Source: Arthrobacter sp. UNC362MFTsu5.1
GTDB taxonomy: Bacteria > Actinomycetota > Actinomycetes > Actinomycetales > Micrococcaceae
DNA: 64,000 bases
Direction of reading: 5' to 3'
Assembly (NCBI RefSeq): GCF_000685965.1
Contig: NZ_JMLE01000001.1
Span: 372,001 to 436,000, forward strand
The notes under the pieces were generated by a model. It ran no database searches. It was not told the origin of the DNA and saw nothing but the letters and a program-made list of their open reading frames with translations. Positions 1 to 9,368 of this stretch are shown in pieces. Numbering within the stretch: position 1 is the stretch's first letter; every line of letters begins with the position of its first letter. Position numbers and translations under genes: made by a program.

Positions 1-2
1 CG

Positions 3-467
3 GGCGCTGACCATCCGCACGAAGTCGAAAACCTTGACAATCACGAATGCTGGCGCTTGCTGCGGAGCGTCTCAGTGGGCCGGCTGGCCGTCTGGGTGGA
101 CGACCACCCGGACATCTTCCCCATCAACTACAAAGTGGACCACGGAACCCTCGTCTTCCGCACGGCGGACGGCACCAAGCTGCAGGCAGCCACCGGTGAC
201 ACTGCCGTGGCCGTGGAGGCCGACGGCGTGGACGCGGACAGCGGCATCGCCTGGAGCGTGGTGATCAAGGGACAGGCCGCCCCGGTCAAGAACCAGCAGG
301 AGGTTCTGGACACCGTGGGACTGCTTCTTTTCCCCTGGCAGGCCGGCAAGAAAGAGCACTTCGTCCGGATTACGCCGGACACAGTCACGGGCCGCCGTTT
401 CAAGGTCACTCCCCCGTTGACCTGGTGGACGCCGCTGGATGACGCCACCCGGTCCGGGTACGAATAG
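3..467 (+). CDS. PPOX-family flavin-binding protein, 5' end cut by window
   Basis: This looks like a pyridoxamine 5'-phosphate oxidase-like (split beta-barrel) protein of the small actinobacterial type that binds a flavin or related cofactor; the substrate cannot be told. The frame is open from base 3, and its residues (ENLDNHECWRLL, then VGRLAVWV, DIFPINYKVDHGTLVFRT, GTKLQAA) match the usual N-terminal core of the family, so the start lies left of the window. A TTG at 57 would remove the conserved LDxHECW segment and is not the start. The stop is TAG at 465-467. The gene converges on the transglutaminase-like gene, with a 19-base gap. Confidence 0.85.
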   Translation, partial: GADHPHEVENLDNHECWRLLRSVSVGRLAVWVDDHPDIFPINYKVDHGTLVFRTADGTKLQAATGDTAVAVEADGVDADSGIAWSVVIKGQAAPVKNQQEVLDTVGLLLFPWQAGKKEHFVRITPDTVTGRRFKVTPPLTWWTPLDDATRSGYE

Positions 468-486
468 GCCCGCAAGGGGTGCCTGG

Positions 487-1338
487 CTAGGCCAGGCGGG
501 TGATTTCCACGCTCACGTTCAACGCGGACCCTCCGCCGCCTGACAGGATGCCCTTGAGCGGCGGCACATCCCGGTAATCGCGTCCGCGTGCCACGGTGAC
601 GTGGAAGTCGCCTGCCGGTTTGTGGTTGGTCGGGTCCCAGCTGCGCCATTCGCCGTCCCACCACTCCAGCCACGCGTGCGACTGGCCGGCAACTGTTTCG
701 CCGATGTCCGCCGTCGAACGCGGGTGAAGGTAACCGGAGACGTACCGCGCGGGAATACCGCAGCTGCGCAGCGCCCCGATCGCGAGGTGCGCCAGGTCCT
801 GGCACACGCCCTGGCGCTGCCCCCAGGCCTGCGCGGCGTTGGTGGTGACTCCGGTGGAGCCTTTCATGTACGTCATCTCGCCGCGCATCCATTCGAAGAT
901 GGCCATGGCGGACCCGTGCGGGTTCCTGCCTTCGACGATTCCCGGAATGATGCCGAGGACTTCGTCTCCGGGACCACTCAGCCGGGACTGCGGGACCCAG
1001 TCACTGAACTGGTTGAGCGTCTCAGGCGCCTGCAGCACGTCCCAGGAGACGATGTCACCCTCCGCCGGGACGCGCTCAGCACGGTGGACTTCAACCGTCG
1101 TGGTGGAGACCACCTCCAGGTACTCATGCGGCATCTGCATGTCGAAGGCCGTAACGCGCGTGCCCCAGTAGTCGCGGTAGCTGCTGATGGCAGCCTGCGA
1201 CGGCGCAACTTTCATGGACGATTCCAGCACCACCTGCTGCGGATCCGTCAACGGCGTCATGCGGGCTTCGTTGTACGAGAGCGTGACGCGTTTGTTGTAT
1301 TTGTAGCCGGTTTTATGGATGATGCTCAGCCGGGTCAT
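487..1338 (-). CDS. transglutaminase-like cysteine protease-fold protein
   Basis: The 283-residue protein has an N-terminal bacterial transglutaminase-like region (about 1-90) followed by the transglutaminase/protease core. The catalytic triad is visible: Cys179 in QGVCQDLAH, His221 in GQSHAWLEW and Asp235 in SWDPTN. The protein is expected to be cytosolic, as no signal peptide is seen. It could hydrolyse or transfer an amide or isopeptide bond; the substrate is unknown. Its GTG/ATG region overlaps the end of the alpha-E gene by 4 bases (ATGA), so the two are translationally coupled in one operon with the ATP-grasp gene. The three genes together recur in many bacteria and have been proposed to make or trim a peptide product. 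Confidence 0.88.
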   Translation of the reverse strand: MTRLSIIHKTGYKYNKRVTLSYNEARMTPLTDPQQVVLESSMKVAPSQAAISSYRDYWGTRVTAFDMQMPHEYLEVVSTTTVEVHRAERVPAEGDIVSWDVLQAPETLNQFSDWVPQSRLSGPGDEVLGIIPGIVEGRNPHGSAMAIFEWMRGEMTYMKGSTGVTTNAAQAWGQRQGVCQDLAHLAIGALRSCGIPARYVSGYLHPRSTADIGETVAGQSHAWLEWWDGEWRSWDPTNHKPAGDFHVTVARGRDYRDVPPLKGILSGGGGSALNVSVEITRLA

Positions 1339-2261
1339 GAAACTTCTCCCACCCAGGCCAGTTCGTCCGCCTGATTGAAGTACTTACGGGAAATGGCGTC
1401 GGACGCCTGCGACACAGCCTTCTGGACGCGCTCCATGTGCTCCGGCAGTTCGGACATGAGGTCGTCCGTCCGGTGGAACTCGAGGAAGGTGCGGGCCTGG
1501 CCCACGATCCGGCGTGCGTCGTTGATGAAACCGACACGCTGGGCGGAAGGGTCGAGCTTCGCCAGGCACTCGTCAGCATCACGCAGGGCGTAGACAATGG
1601 AACGCGGGAACAGGCGGTCCAGCAGCAGGAACTCTGCGGCATGCTGGTCCCCGAAGGCGGCCCTGCGGGTCCGGAGGAAAGACTCATATGCCCCCGCGCA
1701 ACGGAGCATATTGACCCATGACATGCCGGCGGAGAGCACGTCGCGGGTTGAAAGCATGCGTGCCGTCATGTCGGCACGCTCCAGGGAACGACCCAGGGCC
1801 AGGAACAACCAGCTGTCGTCGTGGCTGACGGTGGTGTCCGCCAGGCCGCTGACCATGGCCGTGCGCTCCAGCACCCAGTGGCAGAACCGGTAGGTGCCGA
1901 CGACGTCCTTGCGGTGCTGGTTCAGGCCGTAGTACGTGGTGTTCAGGCTTTCCCAAAGCCCGGAGGAAACCGTTTCGCGGGCACGGCGCGCGTTTTCGCG
2001 GGCAGCCCCCAGCGACCCGGCGATCGATGTGGCGCTCTGCTTATCGTAGGCGAGGGCGTGGAGCAGCTCCTCGAGGCCGAATTCGTCGCTCTCGGGCCGG
2101 GCTCCCATAACAGCCAGGAGTTCCCGGGCCACATTGTCCCGTTCCTCCGTGGGCAGGTGGTTGAGGCGCTCGAGGTGGACGTCCAGGATGCGGGCGGTAC
2201 CGTCAGCCCGCTCCACATAGCGGCCGATCCAAAATAGGGACTCAGCAATACGGCTAAGCAT
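1335..2261 (-). CDS. alpha-E domain protein (DUF403)
   Basis: This 308-residue, almost entirely helical protein opens with the family hallmark LFWIGRYVERADGTARILD. The biochemical role is unknown. It is almost always encoded between a circularly permuted ATP-grasp protein and a transglutaminase-like protein, as here. The start is ATG at 2261, preceded by a strong ribosome binding site (AGGAGG, 8 bases upstream). The gene lies 81 bases after the ATP-grasp gene and overlaps the transglutaminase gene by 4 bases. Confidence 0.9.
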   Translation of the reverse strand: MLSRIAESLFWIGRYVERADGTARILDVHLERLNHLPTEERDNVARELLAVMGARPESDEFGLEELLHALAYDKQSATSIAGSLGAARENARRARETVSSGLWESLNTTYYGLNQHRKDVVGTYRFCHWVLERTAMVSGLADTTVSHDDSWLFLALGRSLERADMTARMLSTRDVLSAGMSWVNMLRCAGAYESFLRTRRAAFGDQHAAEFLLLDRLFPRSIVYALRDADECLAKLDPSAQRVGFINDARRIVGQARTFLEFHRTDDLMSELPEHMERVQKAVSQASDAISRKYFNQADELAWVGEVS

Positions 2262-2342
2262 TCGCGGCTACCTCCTGCGGGTCCGAAATCTGCATGTACA
2301 TAAATAGGGAAACTGGTGCGGTGAGCTCCCGACGGCGGCGGC

Positions 2343-3905
2343 TCACTGCTGCTGCTCCGTCTGGCGGTCGCGCCAGTTGCTTTCGACCGGCCACACCGAA
2401 ACCCGCTCGCGGACGGTGATGGACGGCCTGGGCAGGAGCTCCACCGGAACCTCGGGAGAGTCCGAGAGCACCCACGTGTCCTTGGACCCGCCTCCCTGGC
2501 TGGAGTTGACGATCAGCGAACCCTCCTTGAGGGCCACGCGGGTCAGTCCGCCCGGGAGCACCCAGACTTCGTCGCCGTCGTTGACGGCGAACGGCCGCAG
2601 GTCGACGTGCCGAGGGCCAAACTTATCACCGCTGAGGGTGGGAACCGTAGACAGCTGCAGGACCGGCTGCGCAATCCAGCCACGGGGATCGGCGATGACG
2701 CGCTTACGCAGCGCCTCGAGTTCTTCCTTCGATGCGTCGGGGCCGATGACCAGGCCCTTGCCGCCGGAGCCGTCCACCGGTTTTACCACCAGTTCATCCA
2801 GCCTGTCCAGGACGTGCTCGCGCGCTTCCTTCTCCTCCAGCCGGAAGGTGTCCACGTTGGCGATCACGGGCTCTTCGTTGAGGTAGTAGCGGATGAGGTC
2901 GGGCACGTAACTGTAGACGAGCTTGTCGTCGGCCACGCCGTTGCCCACCGCGTTGGCAATGGTCACGCCTCCGGCGCGGGCCGCATTGACCAGTCCGGGG
3001 CAGCCGAGCATGGAATCGGCGCGGAACTGCAGCGGATCGAGGAAGTCGTCGTCGATGCGCTTGTAGATGACGTCAACGCGCTGTTCGCCGGCGGTAGTAC
3101 GCATGTAGACCCGGTTGCCGCGGCAGATGAGGTCGCGGCCTTCCACGAGCTCCACGCCCATAAGGCCGGCCAGCAGGGTGTGCTCGAAATACGCGCTGTT
3201 GAACACGCCGGGCGTGAGGACCACTACGGTGGGGTCGTCCACGCCTGACGGTGCCGTCTTGCGGAGTGCGGACAGGAGACGGCGGGGGTATTCCTCCACC
3301 GGGCGGATCAGTTGCTGGCCGAAGGCCTCCGGCAGGCCCTTGGCCATGGCGCGGCGGTTTTCCAGCACGTAACTCACTCCGGAGGGGACGCGCACGTTGT
3401 CTTCGAGCACCCGGAAGGTTCCCGCGGCGTCGCGGACGACGTCGATCCCCGAGATGTGGACGCGGACGCCGCCGGCCGGTTCGAAGCCGTGGACCTGGCG
3501 GTGGAAATGGGCGCTGGTGGTGACGAGCTGGCGCGGGATGACGCCGTCGGCCACCACCGTCATTTTGTCGTAAACGTCGTTGAGGAAGGCCTCGAGGGCA
3601 CGGACCCGCTGGGCCACGCCCTTCTCCAGCACGGTCCACTCATCGGCAGGGATCACCCGGGGGACGATATCCAGGGGAAACGGACGTTCCTCCCCGGCGA
3701 AGTCGAAGGTGACACCGCGGTCCAGGAAGGTCCGCGCCATCGAATCGGCACGGGCCGTGACATCGGTGAGGGAAAGTTCCCGGAGGGCACCCGCGACCTG
3801 TCCGTAGGACTTCCTGGCTTCTTGGCCGGGGGCAAACATCTCGTCGTAGGCGCCGGTGCGGCCGGCGGCCTCGGAGTAATCCTGGAATAGGTCAGACATG
3901 GTCAT
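2343..3905 (-). CDS. circularly permuted ATP-grasp type 2 protein
   Basis: The 520-residue protein belongs to the DUF404/DUF407 circularly permuted ATP-grasp group, predicted to form an amide bond (peptide ligase-like). Visible family blocks are VVLTPGVFNSAYFEH, YKRIDDDFLDPL, NAVGNGVADDK and the glycine-rich ATP-binding loop VKPVDGSGGKGLVIGP. The open frame runs up to 4070, but the start is set at ATG 3905 by an AGGTGG ribosome binding site 7 bases upstream; a second ATG follows at 3899. It is the first gene of the ATP-grasp, alpha-E, transglutaminase-like operon. The reaction has not been established for this family. Confidence 0.9.
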   Translation of the reverse strand: MTMSDLFQDYSEAAGRTGAYDEMFAPGQEARKSYGQVAGALRELSLTDVTARADSMARTFLDRGVTFDFAGEERPFPLDIVPRVIPADEWTVLEKGVAQRVRALEAFLNDVYDKMTVVADGVIPRQLVTTSAHFHRQVHGFEPAGGVRVHISGIDVVRDAAGTFRVLEDNVRVPSGVSYVLENRRAMAKGLPEAFGQQLIRPVEEYPRRLLSALRKTAPSGVDDPTVVVLTPGVFNSAYFEHTLLAGLMGVELVEGRDLICRGNRVYMRTTAGEQRVDVIYKRIDDDFLDPLQFRADSMLGCPGLVNAARAGGVTIANAVGNGVADDKLVYSYVPDLIRYYLNEEPVIANVDTFRLEEKEAREHVLDRLDELVVKPVDGSGGKGLVIGPDASKEELEALRKRVIADPRGWIAQPVLQLSTVPTLSGDKFGPRHVDLRPFAVNDGDEVWVLPGGLTRVALKEGSLIVNSSQGGGSKDTWVLSDSPEVPVELLPRPSITVRERVSVWPVESNWRDRQTEQQQ

Positions 3906-4012
3906 TAGCCAACCACCTTTTTGTTTCGAATTCATTACTGATGCCCATTGGGGCGTGTTGAAGCCACCCGGCCGGTTCGTGTTTTTCCGCACTGTTCCGG
4001 CAAGGTAGGTGA

Positions 4013-5143
4013 GTGCCATTGCCCAGACTCCCCGCCGCCCCCCACGGGCGGATCTCCGCACGGATCCCACCCCTGTTGCCGGGACTACTCACTGCCGTTT
4101 TCGCCGTCGGGGTGGCCTTTACCGTACACGCAATGGTGCCCGCCCTGCCCGCCATGACCGTCGCCGTCGTGCTCGGGCTGCTTTCTGCCAACCTCCCCGG
4201 CACCGGAACCTGGACGGCGGGGCGGGCGCGTCCGGGACTCGACTTCGCCGGCAAGCACCTGATGAGGGCCGGGATTGTGCTCCTCGGACTGAAAGTCAGC
4301 GTCCTGGACGTCCTGGGCCTCGGCTGGCAGTCGCTGCTGCTCATCACGGGGGTGGTCCTGGTGAGCTTCGCCGGAACCTACGGGATTTCCCGGATGTTCC
4401 GCCTGACCCGCGATGCCTCCCTGCTCATCGCCACCGGTTTCTCCATCTGCGGAGCCTCTGCCATTGGCGCGATGGCTGCGGTCCGCAGGATCCGCCACGT
4501 GGACACCGTCCTGCCGGTTGCGCTGGTCACGCTGTGCGGCACCCTGGCCATCGGTGTGCTGCCGCTGCTCCTGCATCCGCTGCAGCTCACCCCTGAAGTG
4601 TTCGGTGCGTGGACCGGGGCGTCGGTGCACGACGTCGGCCAGGTGGTGGCCACCGCACAGACCGCAGGCACCGGTGCCCTGGCGATCGCCGTCGTCGTGA
4701 AGCTGACGCGGGTGATCCTGCTGGCCCCCATGGTGGCCGCCGCAGGGATCCACCAGCGGTCGGCCATCAACCGCGAAACCCGGAACGGCGCCGGACCGAA
4801 CGGGACCGGACCGGATGGATTGGCAGGTGCGGAGCCGGCCGGCCCGGCCTCCGAAACCGACGGCGCCGAGCTGCGGATGCCGCCCGTCGTCCCGCTGTTC
4901 GTCATTGGATTTGTGGCCATGGTGGGTTTGCGGTCCACCGGCTGGCTCTCCCCCGGCTGGCTGGAGGCCGCCGCAGCCGTGCAGGATCTGCTGCTCGGCA
5001 CGGCGCTCTTCGGCCTGGGTTCGGCGGTCCGGGTGCAAACCCTGCTCCACACCGGCGCCAGGGCCCTGCTGGCAGCCCTCGCGGCGTGGCTCCTGATCGC
5101 CGCCCTGGGACTGGGGGCCGCCATGCTGATCGTTCAGCCTTGA
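4013..5143 (+). CDS. YeiH-family putative sulfate exporter (UPF0324)
   Basis: This 376-residue integral membrane protein has about ten hydrophobic segments. Family blocks are GLDFAGKHLMRAGIVLLGLKV, GFSICGASAIGAM and GASVHDVGQVVATA. Members are annotated as putative sulfate or small-anion exporters; the substrate is not proven. A hydrophilic loop rich in Gly, Asn and Pro (about residues 245-285) splits the last third. The start is GTG at 4013, after AAGGTAGGT. It is divergent from the ATP-grasp operon, with 107 bases between the starts, which must hold both promoters. Confidence 0.85.
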   Translation: MPLPRLPAAPHGRISARIPPLLPGLLTAVFAVGVAFTVHAMVPALPAMTVAVVLGLLSANLPGTGTWTAGRARPGLDFAGKHLMRAGIVLLGLKVSVLDVLGLGWQSLLLITGVVLVSFAGTYGISRMFRLTRDASLLIATGFSICGASAIGAMAAVRRIRHVDTVLPVALVTLCGTLAIGVLPLLLHPLQLTPEVFGAWTGASVHDVGQVVATAQTAGTGALAIAVVVKLTRVILLAPMVAAAGIHQRSAINRETRNGAGPNGTGPDGLAGAEPAGPASETDGAELRMPPVVPLFVIGFVAMVGLRSTGWLSPGWLEAAAAVQDLLLGTALFGLGSAVRVQTLLHTGARALLAALAAWLLIAALGLGAAMLIVQP

Positions 5144-5231
5144 CGGACCAGGTCCCGCCCGGACAACTGCACCGAAGCCACTGCACCGACGCGGCACCGG
5201 TGATCCGCCTGCGCCATGATTCAATAGCTTG

Positions 5232-7859
5232 GTGTCGAATGAGAACCTGCAACGCGATGAAGCGGCAAATCGCTCAGCCCTGATCACCACCCATAGCTAC
5301 GACGTTTCACTCGACGTCCGCACGGCGCAGGATCCGGAGGTTACCGGCTACACCAGCCGCAGCGTAATCAACTTCTCCGCCCGGGAACCCGGCGGCTCCA
5401 CATTCCTGGACTTCATCAGCAGCGACGTGCACAGCGTGTTCCTGAACGGAAAGGGGCTGTCCGTCGCCGACGTCGTGGACGGATCCCGTATCCGGCTTGA
5501 CAACCTGCAGGCCGAAAACCAGGTCACCGTCACCGGGACGGCGCTGTACAGCACGTCCGGGGAGGGAATGCACCGCTTCTTCGACCCCGCCGACGGCCAG
5601 TGCTACCTCTACACACAGTACGAGCCGGCTGATGCCCGGCGCGTGTTCGCCAACTTTGAACAGCCCGACCTCAAGGCGGAATTCACGTTCCATGTGATGG
5701 CTCCCTCCGACTGGCAGGTCGCTTCCAACGGCACAGAGGCCAACCGCACCCAGCTGACCAGCGATCCCGCAACGAGCCGCTGGGACTTCGCACCGACCCG
5801 GCGGATGTCCACCTACATCACCACCGTGCTGGCTGGGCCGTACTTCAAGGCCGAGGACCACTGGAGCGGAACCGTTGAGGACGGCACAGCGCTGGAAATC
5901 CCGCTGGCCCTCTACTGCCGCAAGTCCATGGCGGGATCCTTCGACACCGCGCACCTGTTCCAGCTCACCAAGCAGGGACTCGGATTCTTCAACAACCTCT
6001 TCGACTACCCCTACCCCTGGGGCAAGTACGACCAGGCGTTCGTGCCCGAATACAACCTCGGCGCCATGGAAAACCCCGGGCTGGTCACCTTCACCGAAAA
6101 CTACGTTTTTACGTCCCGCGCCGCTGATTCGCAGTACCAGGCACGCGCCAATACCCTGATGCACGAAATGGCGCACATGTGGTTCGGTGACCTGGTGACC
6201 ATGCAGTGGTGGAACGATCTCTGGCTCAAAGAGTCCTTCGCCGACTACATGGGCACCCTGGGCGTGGACCGCGCCACGGACTGGGACACGGCCTGGGTGA
6301 ACTTCGCCAATAACCGCAAGGCGTGGGCCTATGTCCAGGACCAGCTGCCCACCACCCACCCGATCGTCGCCGACATTCCCGACCTTGAAGCGGCCAAGCA
6401 GAACTTCGACGGCATCACCTACGCCAAGGGCGCATCCGTGCTGAAGCAGTTGGTGGCCTACGTCGGCTTCGAGGCGTTCATCGCCGGCTCGCGCCGGTAT
6501 TTCCGGGACCACGAGTACGGCAACACCACGCTCGCGGACCTGCTCGCCGCCCTCGGCGAGGCGTCCGGCCGGGACCTGGCGGCATGGGCCCGCCAGTGGC
6601 TGCAGACTTCAGGGATCTCCACCGTCACGGCAGAAATTGATGACCACGACGGCGTGCTGGGCAGGGTTGCCCTCGTCCAGGAGGCAGTGGACCCGGTCAC
6701 CGGACGGCAGGAACTGCGGCCGCACCGGCTTCGGGTCGGGCTATACGATTTCGACGCCGACGGCTTGCTGGTCCGCACCGACAGCGTGGAGACCGACCTG
6801 ACCGGCCAGAGCACGGTGGTTCCCGAACTGGAGGGCAAGCCGGTGCCCGCCCTCCTCCTGGTCAACGACGACGACCTCAGCTACGTGAAGGTGCGGCTTG
6901 ATCCCCGCTCGGAAACCACCGCGCGTGCGTCCCTGGGAGCCCTGCAGGACCCGATGGCCCGGGCGCTCTGCTGGACGGCGCTCTGGGATGCCGCCCGCGA
7001 CGGTGTGGCACCGGCGGACAGCTACGTTGCGGCAGTGGAGAAATTCAGTCCCGCCGAGAACGGCATCGGCGTCCTGCTGAACGTGCTGGGCAACGCGTCG
7101 ACTGCCATCGACCGCTATGCACCGGTTTCGGAACGGGATACGGTGCGCCGCCGCTTCCTGGACGCGGCTGCCCGGGAACTTGCCGCAGCCCGGCCGGGTT
7201 CGGACCACCAGCTCGCCTGGGCAAGGACCCTCGCCGCCGCCAGTCGGCAGTCGGCAGGCCGCCTGGACCTGCTGAGGGGAATCCTGGACGGCACAACGGT
7301 CATCGAAGGCCTTGCCGTGGACCCCGAGCTCCGCTGGAGCCTGTGGCATGCCCTGGCGGCCAACGGTCAGGCAACGGAGGCCGAACTCGACGCCGAACTT
7401 TCCCGTGACACCACGGCATCCGGCCGTGCGGGCCATGCCACGGCACTCGCCGCCCGCCCGGTGGCGGCGGTCAAAGCCGCAGCCTGGGATGCCGCCGTCG
7501 CAGGCAGCGCCCTCTCCAACCAGCTGCTCAGCGCCACGATTGCCGGATTCAACACGGCCCCGGACGGCCTGCTGGACCCGTTTGTGGAACCGTACTTCGA
7601 GTGCCTCGAGAACGTCTGGGCGGAGCGCAGCATCGAGATCGCCAGCCGGATTGTCCGCGGGCTCTATCCGGCAGGCCAGGATTTGGACGGGGGCGATCCG
7701 GCCACCCACCCCGTGATCGTCCGGACGGACAACTGGCTGGCCGGCCACCCGGACGCTCCACGGGCGCTTCGCCGGATCGTCATCGAGCAGCGGAGCCACC
7801 TGCACCGTTCCCTCACAGCACAGGCAGCAGCCGCGAAAGCACCATCGATTGCTCCGTAA
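5232..7859 (+). CDS. pepN: aminopeptidase N (M1 zinc metallopeptidase)
   Basis: This cytosolic M1-family aminopeptidase of 875 residues removes N-terminal amino acids from peptides. The substrate-anchoring GAMEN motif is at about residue 277. The zinc site HEMAH is at 311-315, with the third ligand Glu334 in LKESFADY, giving the expected HExxH-x18-E spacing. An ERAP1-like helical C-terminal domain follows. GTG at 5232 (MSNENLQRDE) is preferred over TTG at 5229 because it matches the usual N-terminus of the family in this genus. No clear ribosome binding site is seen. The last codons run into a long hairpin shared with the converging neighbour. Confidence 0.95.
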   Translation: MSNENLQRDEAANRSALITTHSYDVSLDVRTAQDPEVTGYTSRSVINFSAREPGGSTFLDFISSDVHSVFLNGKGLSVADVVDGSRIRLDNLQAENQVTVTGTALYSTSGEGMHRFFDPADGQCYLYTQYEPADARRVFANFEQPDLKAEFTFHVMAPSDWQVASNGTEANRTQLTSDPATSRWDFAPTRRMSTYITTVLAGPYFKAEDHWSGTVEDGTALEIPLALYCRKSMAGSFDTAHLFQLTKQGLGFFNNLFDYPYPWGKYDQAFVPEYNLGAMENPGLVTFTENYVFTSRAADSQYQARANTLMHEMAHMWFGDLVTMQWWNDLWLKESFADYMGTLGVDRATDWDTAWVNFANNRKAWAYVQDQLPTTHPIVADIPDLEAAKQNFDGITYAKGASVLKQLVAYVGFEAFIAGSRRYFRDHEYGNTTLADLLAALGEASGRDLAAWARQWLQTSGISTVTAEIDDHDGVLGRVALVQEAVDPVTGRQELRPHRLRVGLYDFDADGLLVRTDSVETDLTGQSTVVPELEGKPVPALLLVNDDDLSYVKVRLDPRSETTARASLGALQDPMARALCWTALWDAARDGVAPADSYVAAVEKFSPAENGIGVLLNVLGNASTAIDRYAPVSERDTVRRRFLDAAARELAAARPGSDHQLAWARTLAAASRQSAGRLDLLRGILDGTTVIEGLAVDPELRWSLWHALAANGQATEAELDAELSRDTTASGRAGHATALAARPVAAVKAAAWDAAVAGSALSNQLLSATIAGFNTAPDGLLDPFVEPYFECLENVWAERSIEIASRIVRGLYPAGQDLDGGDPATHPVIVRTDNWLAGHPDAPRALRRIVIEQRSHLHRSLTAQAAAAKAPSIAP

Positions 7860-7902
7860 CCGCCGTTTAGGCCGCTCATAACGGCAGTTGCGGAGCAATC
7901 GA
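7845..7902. terminator. long hairpin between convergent pepN and lipoate ligase genes
   Basis: The arms TCGATTGCTCCG (7845-7856) and its exact complement (7891-7902) enclose a second stem, GCCGTT/AACGGC (7862-7867 and 7880-7885). Together they make a stem of about 23 bp with two non-Watson-Crick positions and a 12-base loop. The left arm overlaps the last codons of pepN. There is no clear T-run, so it may act as a bidirectional terminator or a 3'-end stabiliser. Confidence 0.6.
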
Positions 7903-7910
7903 CGTCATTA

Positions 7911-9020
7911 CTAGGGCACCCGGTGCAGCCATTCCGAGGTGCCGAATTTGACCGCCACGCGGTCACGGGCGGCGGCAAGTTCGGCCTCGGTGAGGACCGA
8001 GGGCGTGGCCCCGTACCGGCCGCTGAACACATCCATCATGGCCTCAACAATTTCCGTCCGGGCCAGCCCGGTCTGGCGGCGCAGCGGATCGACGCGCTTT
8101 TTGGCACTGGCGGTCCCCTTATCCGAGAGTTTCTCCTTGCCGATCCGGAGGACCTCCACCATTTTGTCGGCGTCGATGTCATAGCTCATGGTGACGTGGT
8201 GGAGCATGCCGCCGTTGGCCAGCCGTTTCTGGGCGGCACCGCCGATCTTGCCCTGCTCCGTGGCAATGTCGTTGAGCGGCACGTAGAAGGCACTGATGCC
8301 CAGTTTCTTCAGTGCAGCCATGACCCAGGCGTCCAGGAAGGCGTAGGAATCGGCGAAGCTGATGCCGTCCACAAGGGTCTGGGGCAGGTACAGCGAGTAG
8401 GTGATGCAGTTGCCTGCTTCCATGAACATGGCTCCCCCGCCGCTGATCCGCCGGACCACGCTGATGCCGTGGCGGGCCACGCCCTCGGGATGGACCTCGT
8501 TGCGGACCGACTGGAAACTGCCGATCACCACGGACGGTTCCTCCCAGTCCCAGAAGCGGAGGGTTGGATTGCGGCGCCCTGCCCCCACTTCCTCGGTGAG
8601 CACCTCGTCCAGGGCAACGTTGATGTGGGTCGGAAGGACCGAGGGCGCGATGACATTCCAGTGGTGGTCCGCCCAGCCGGTGGCCTTCGCCAGGGCCCTG
8701 CGGACGGCGACGGCCACGGCGTCGGCCGAAAACCCGAAGAGCACGGCGTCGTCGGGGAGGCCATCGGCCACGGCGGCGGAGATGTCCGCCGCCGCAGTCG
8801 TTTCCGGTAGTCCCGTCAGGGCGTGGTTGATGTCCAGCAGCGCTTCATCGGGTTCCAGGAAGAAGTCACCGCTGACGGAAACGTGCGCGAGGCGGCCCCC
8901 GACGACGTCGAAATCCACCACCACGAGCTTGCCGCCCGGGACCTTGTACTCACCGTGGCGCCGGCCGCCGTCGTCGTGAGTGCCGTCCGCCGCGCCGGTC
9001 TCAAAAGAAGGGAATGTCAT
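7911..9020 (-). CDS. lipoate--protein ligase family protein
   Basis: The 369-residue protein is of the LplA/LipB biotin-lipoyl ligase fold. The characteristic segment is RRISGGGAMFMEAG, where RR.(S/T)GGG.V is the lipoate-AMP binding loop; QGKIGGAAQKR carries the conserved lysine region. It probably attaches lipoate or octanoate to E2 subunits. An N-terminal region of about 120 residues precedes the ligase core and a short C-terminal domain follows. ATG at 9020 (MTFPSF) is chosen; ATG at 9029 is an alternative. The gene is monocistronic and lies just beyond the rpmE2 terminator. Confidence 0.8.
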   Translation of the reverse strand: MTFPSFETGAADGTHDDGGRRHGEYKVPGGKLVVVDFDVVGGRLAHVSVSGDFFLEPDEALLDINHALTGLPETTAAADISAAVADGLPDDAVLFGFSADAVAVAVRRALAKATGWADHHWNVIAPSVLPTHINVALDEVLTEEVGAGRRNPTLRFWDWEEPSVVIGSFQSVRNEVHPEGVARHGISVVRRISGGGAMFMEAGNCITYSLYLPQTLVDGISFADSYAFLDAWVMAALKKLGISAFYVPLNDIATEQGKIGGAAQKRLANGGMLHHVTMSYDIDADKMVEVLRIGKEKLSDKGTASAKKRVDPLRRQTGLARTEIVEAMMDVFSGRYGATPSVLTEAELAAARDRVAVKFGTSEWLHRVP

Positions 9021-9045
9021 GCATCCCATCCTGCCCCACCAACGC

Positions 9046-9082
9046 AAAAACCCGCACCTTCCGGAATTCCGGAGGATGCGGG
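9046..9082 (-). terminator. Rho-independent terminator of rpmE2
   Basis: The stem CCCGCA/TGCGGG (9051-9056 and 9077-9082) encloses CCGGAATTCCGG. On the minus strand the hairpin is followed by TTTTTG, a canonical intrinsic terminator 30-60 bases after the rpmE2 stop. Confidence 0.8.
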
Positions 9083-9110
9083 CTTTTCCAACTGCCTTGG
9101 GGAGAAGTTA

Positions 9111-9368
9111 TTACTTCTTGCCGCCGAAGCCCTTGAAGCGAGCGTTGAAGCGCTCGACGCGGCCTGCGGAGTCCATGATGCGCTGCTTGCCCGTGTAGAA
9201 CGGGTGGGACTCGGAGGAGATTTCGACGTCGATGACCGGGTAGGTGTTTCCGTCTTCCCATTCGATGGTCTTCTTGGAAGACACAGTCGACTTGGTCAGG
9301 AACTTGACGCCGGAAGCCAGGTCGTTGAAAACAACAGCTTCGTACTTCGGGTGAGTATTAGACTTCAT
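9111..9368 (-). CDS. rpmE2: 50S ribosomal protein L31 type B
   Basis: This 85-residue L31 paralogue lacks the CxxC zinc motif, so it is the zinc-independent (type B) form. In many bacteria that form replaces the zinc-containing L31 when zinc is short. Recognisable blocks are [24 protein letters not shown] and [15 protein letters not shown]. The start is ATG at 9368, with GAAGG upstream. An intrinsic terminator follows. I do not see a convincing Zur operator in the 140 bases upstream. Confidence 0.93.

Noticed and set aside
3906..4070. N-terminal extension of the ATP-grasp protein
   Set aside because: The AGGTGG ribosome binding site fixes the start at 3905, and the extension overlaps the divergent promoter and YeiH start.
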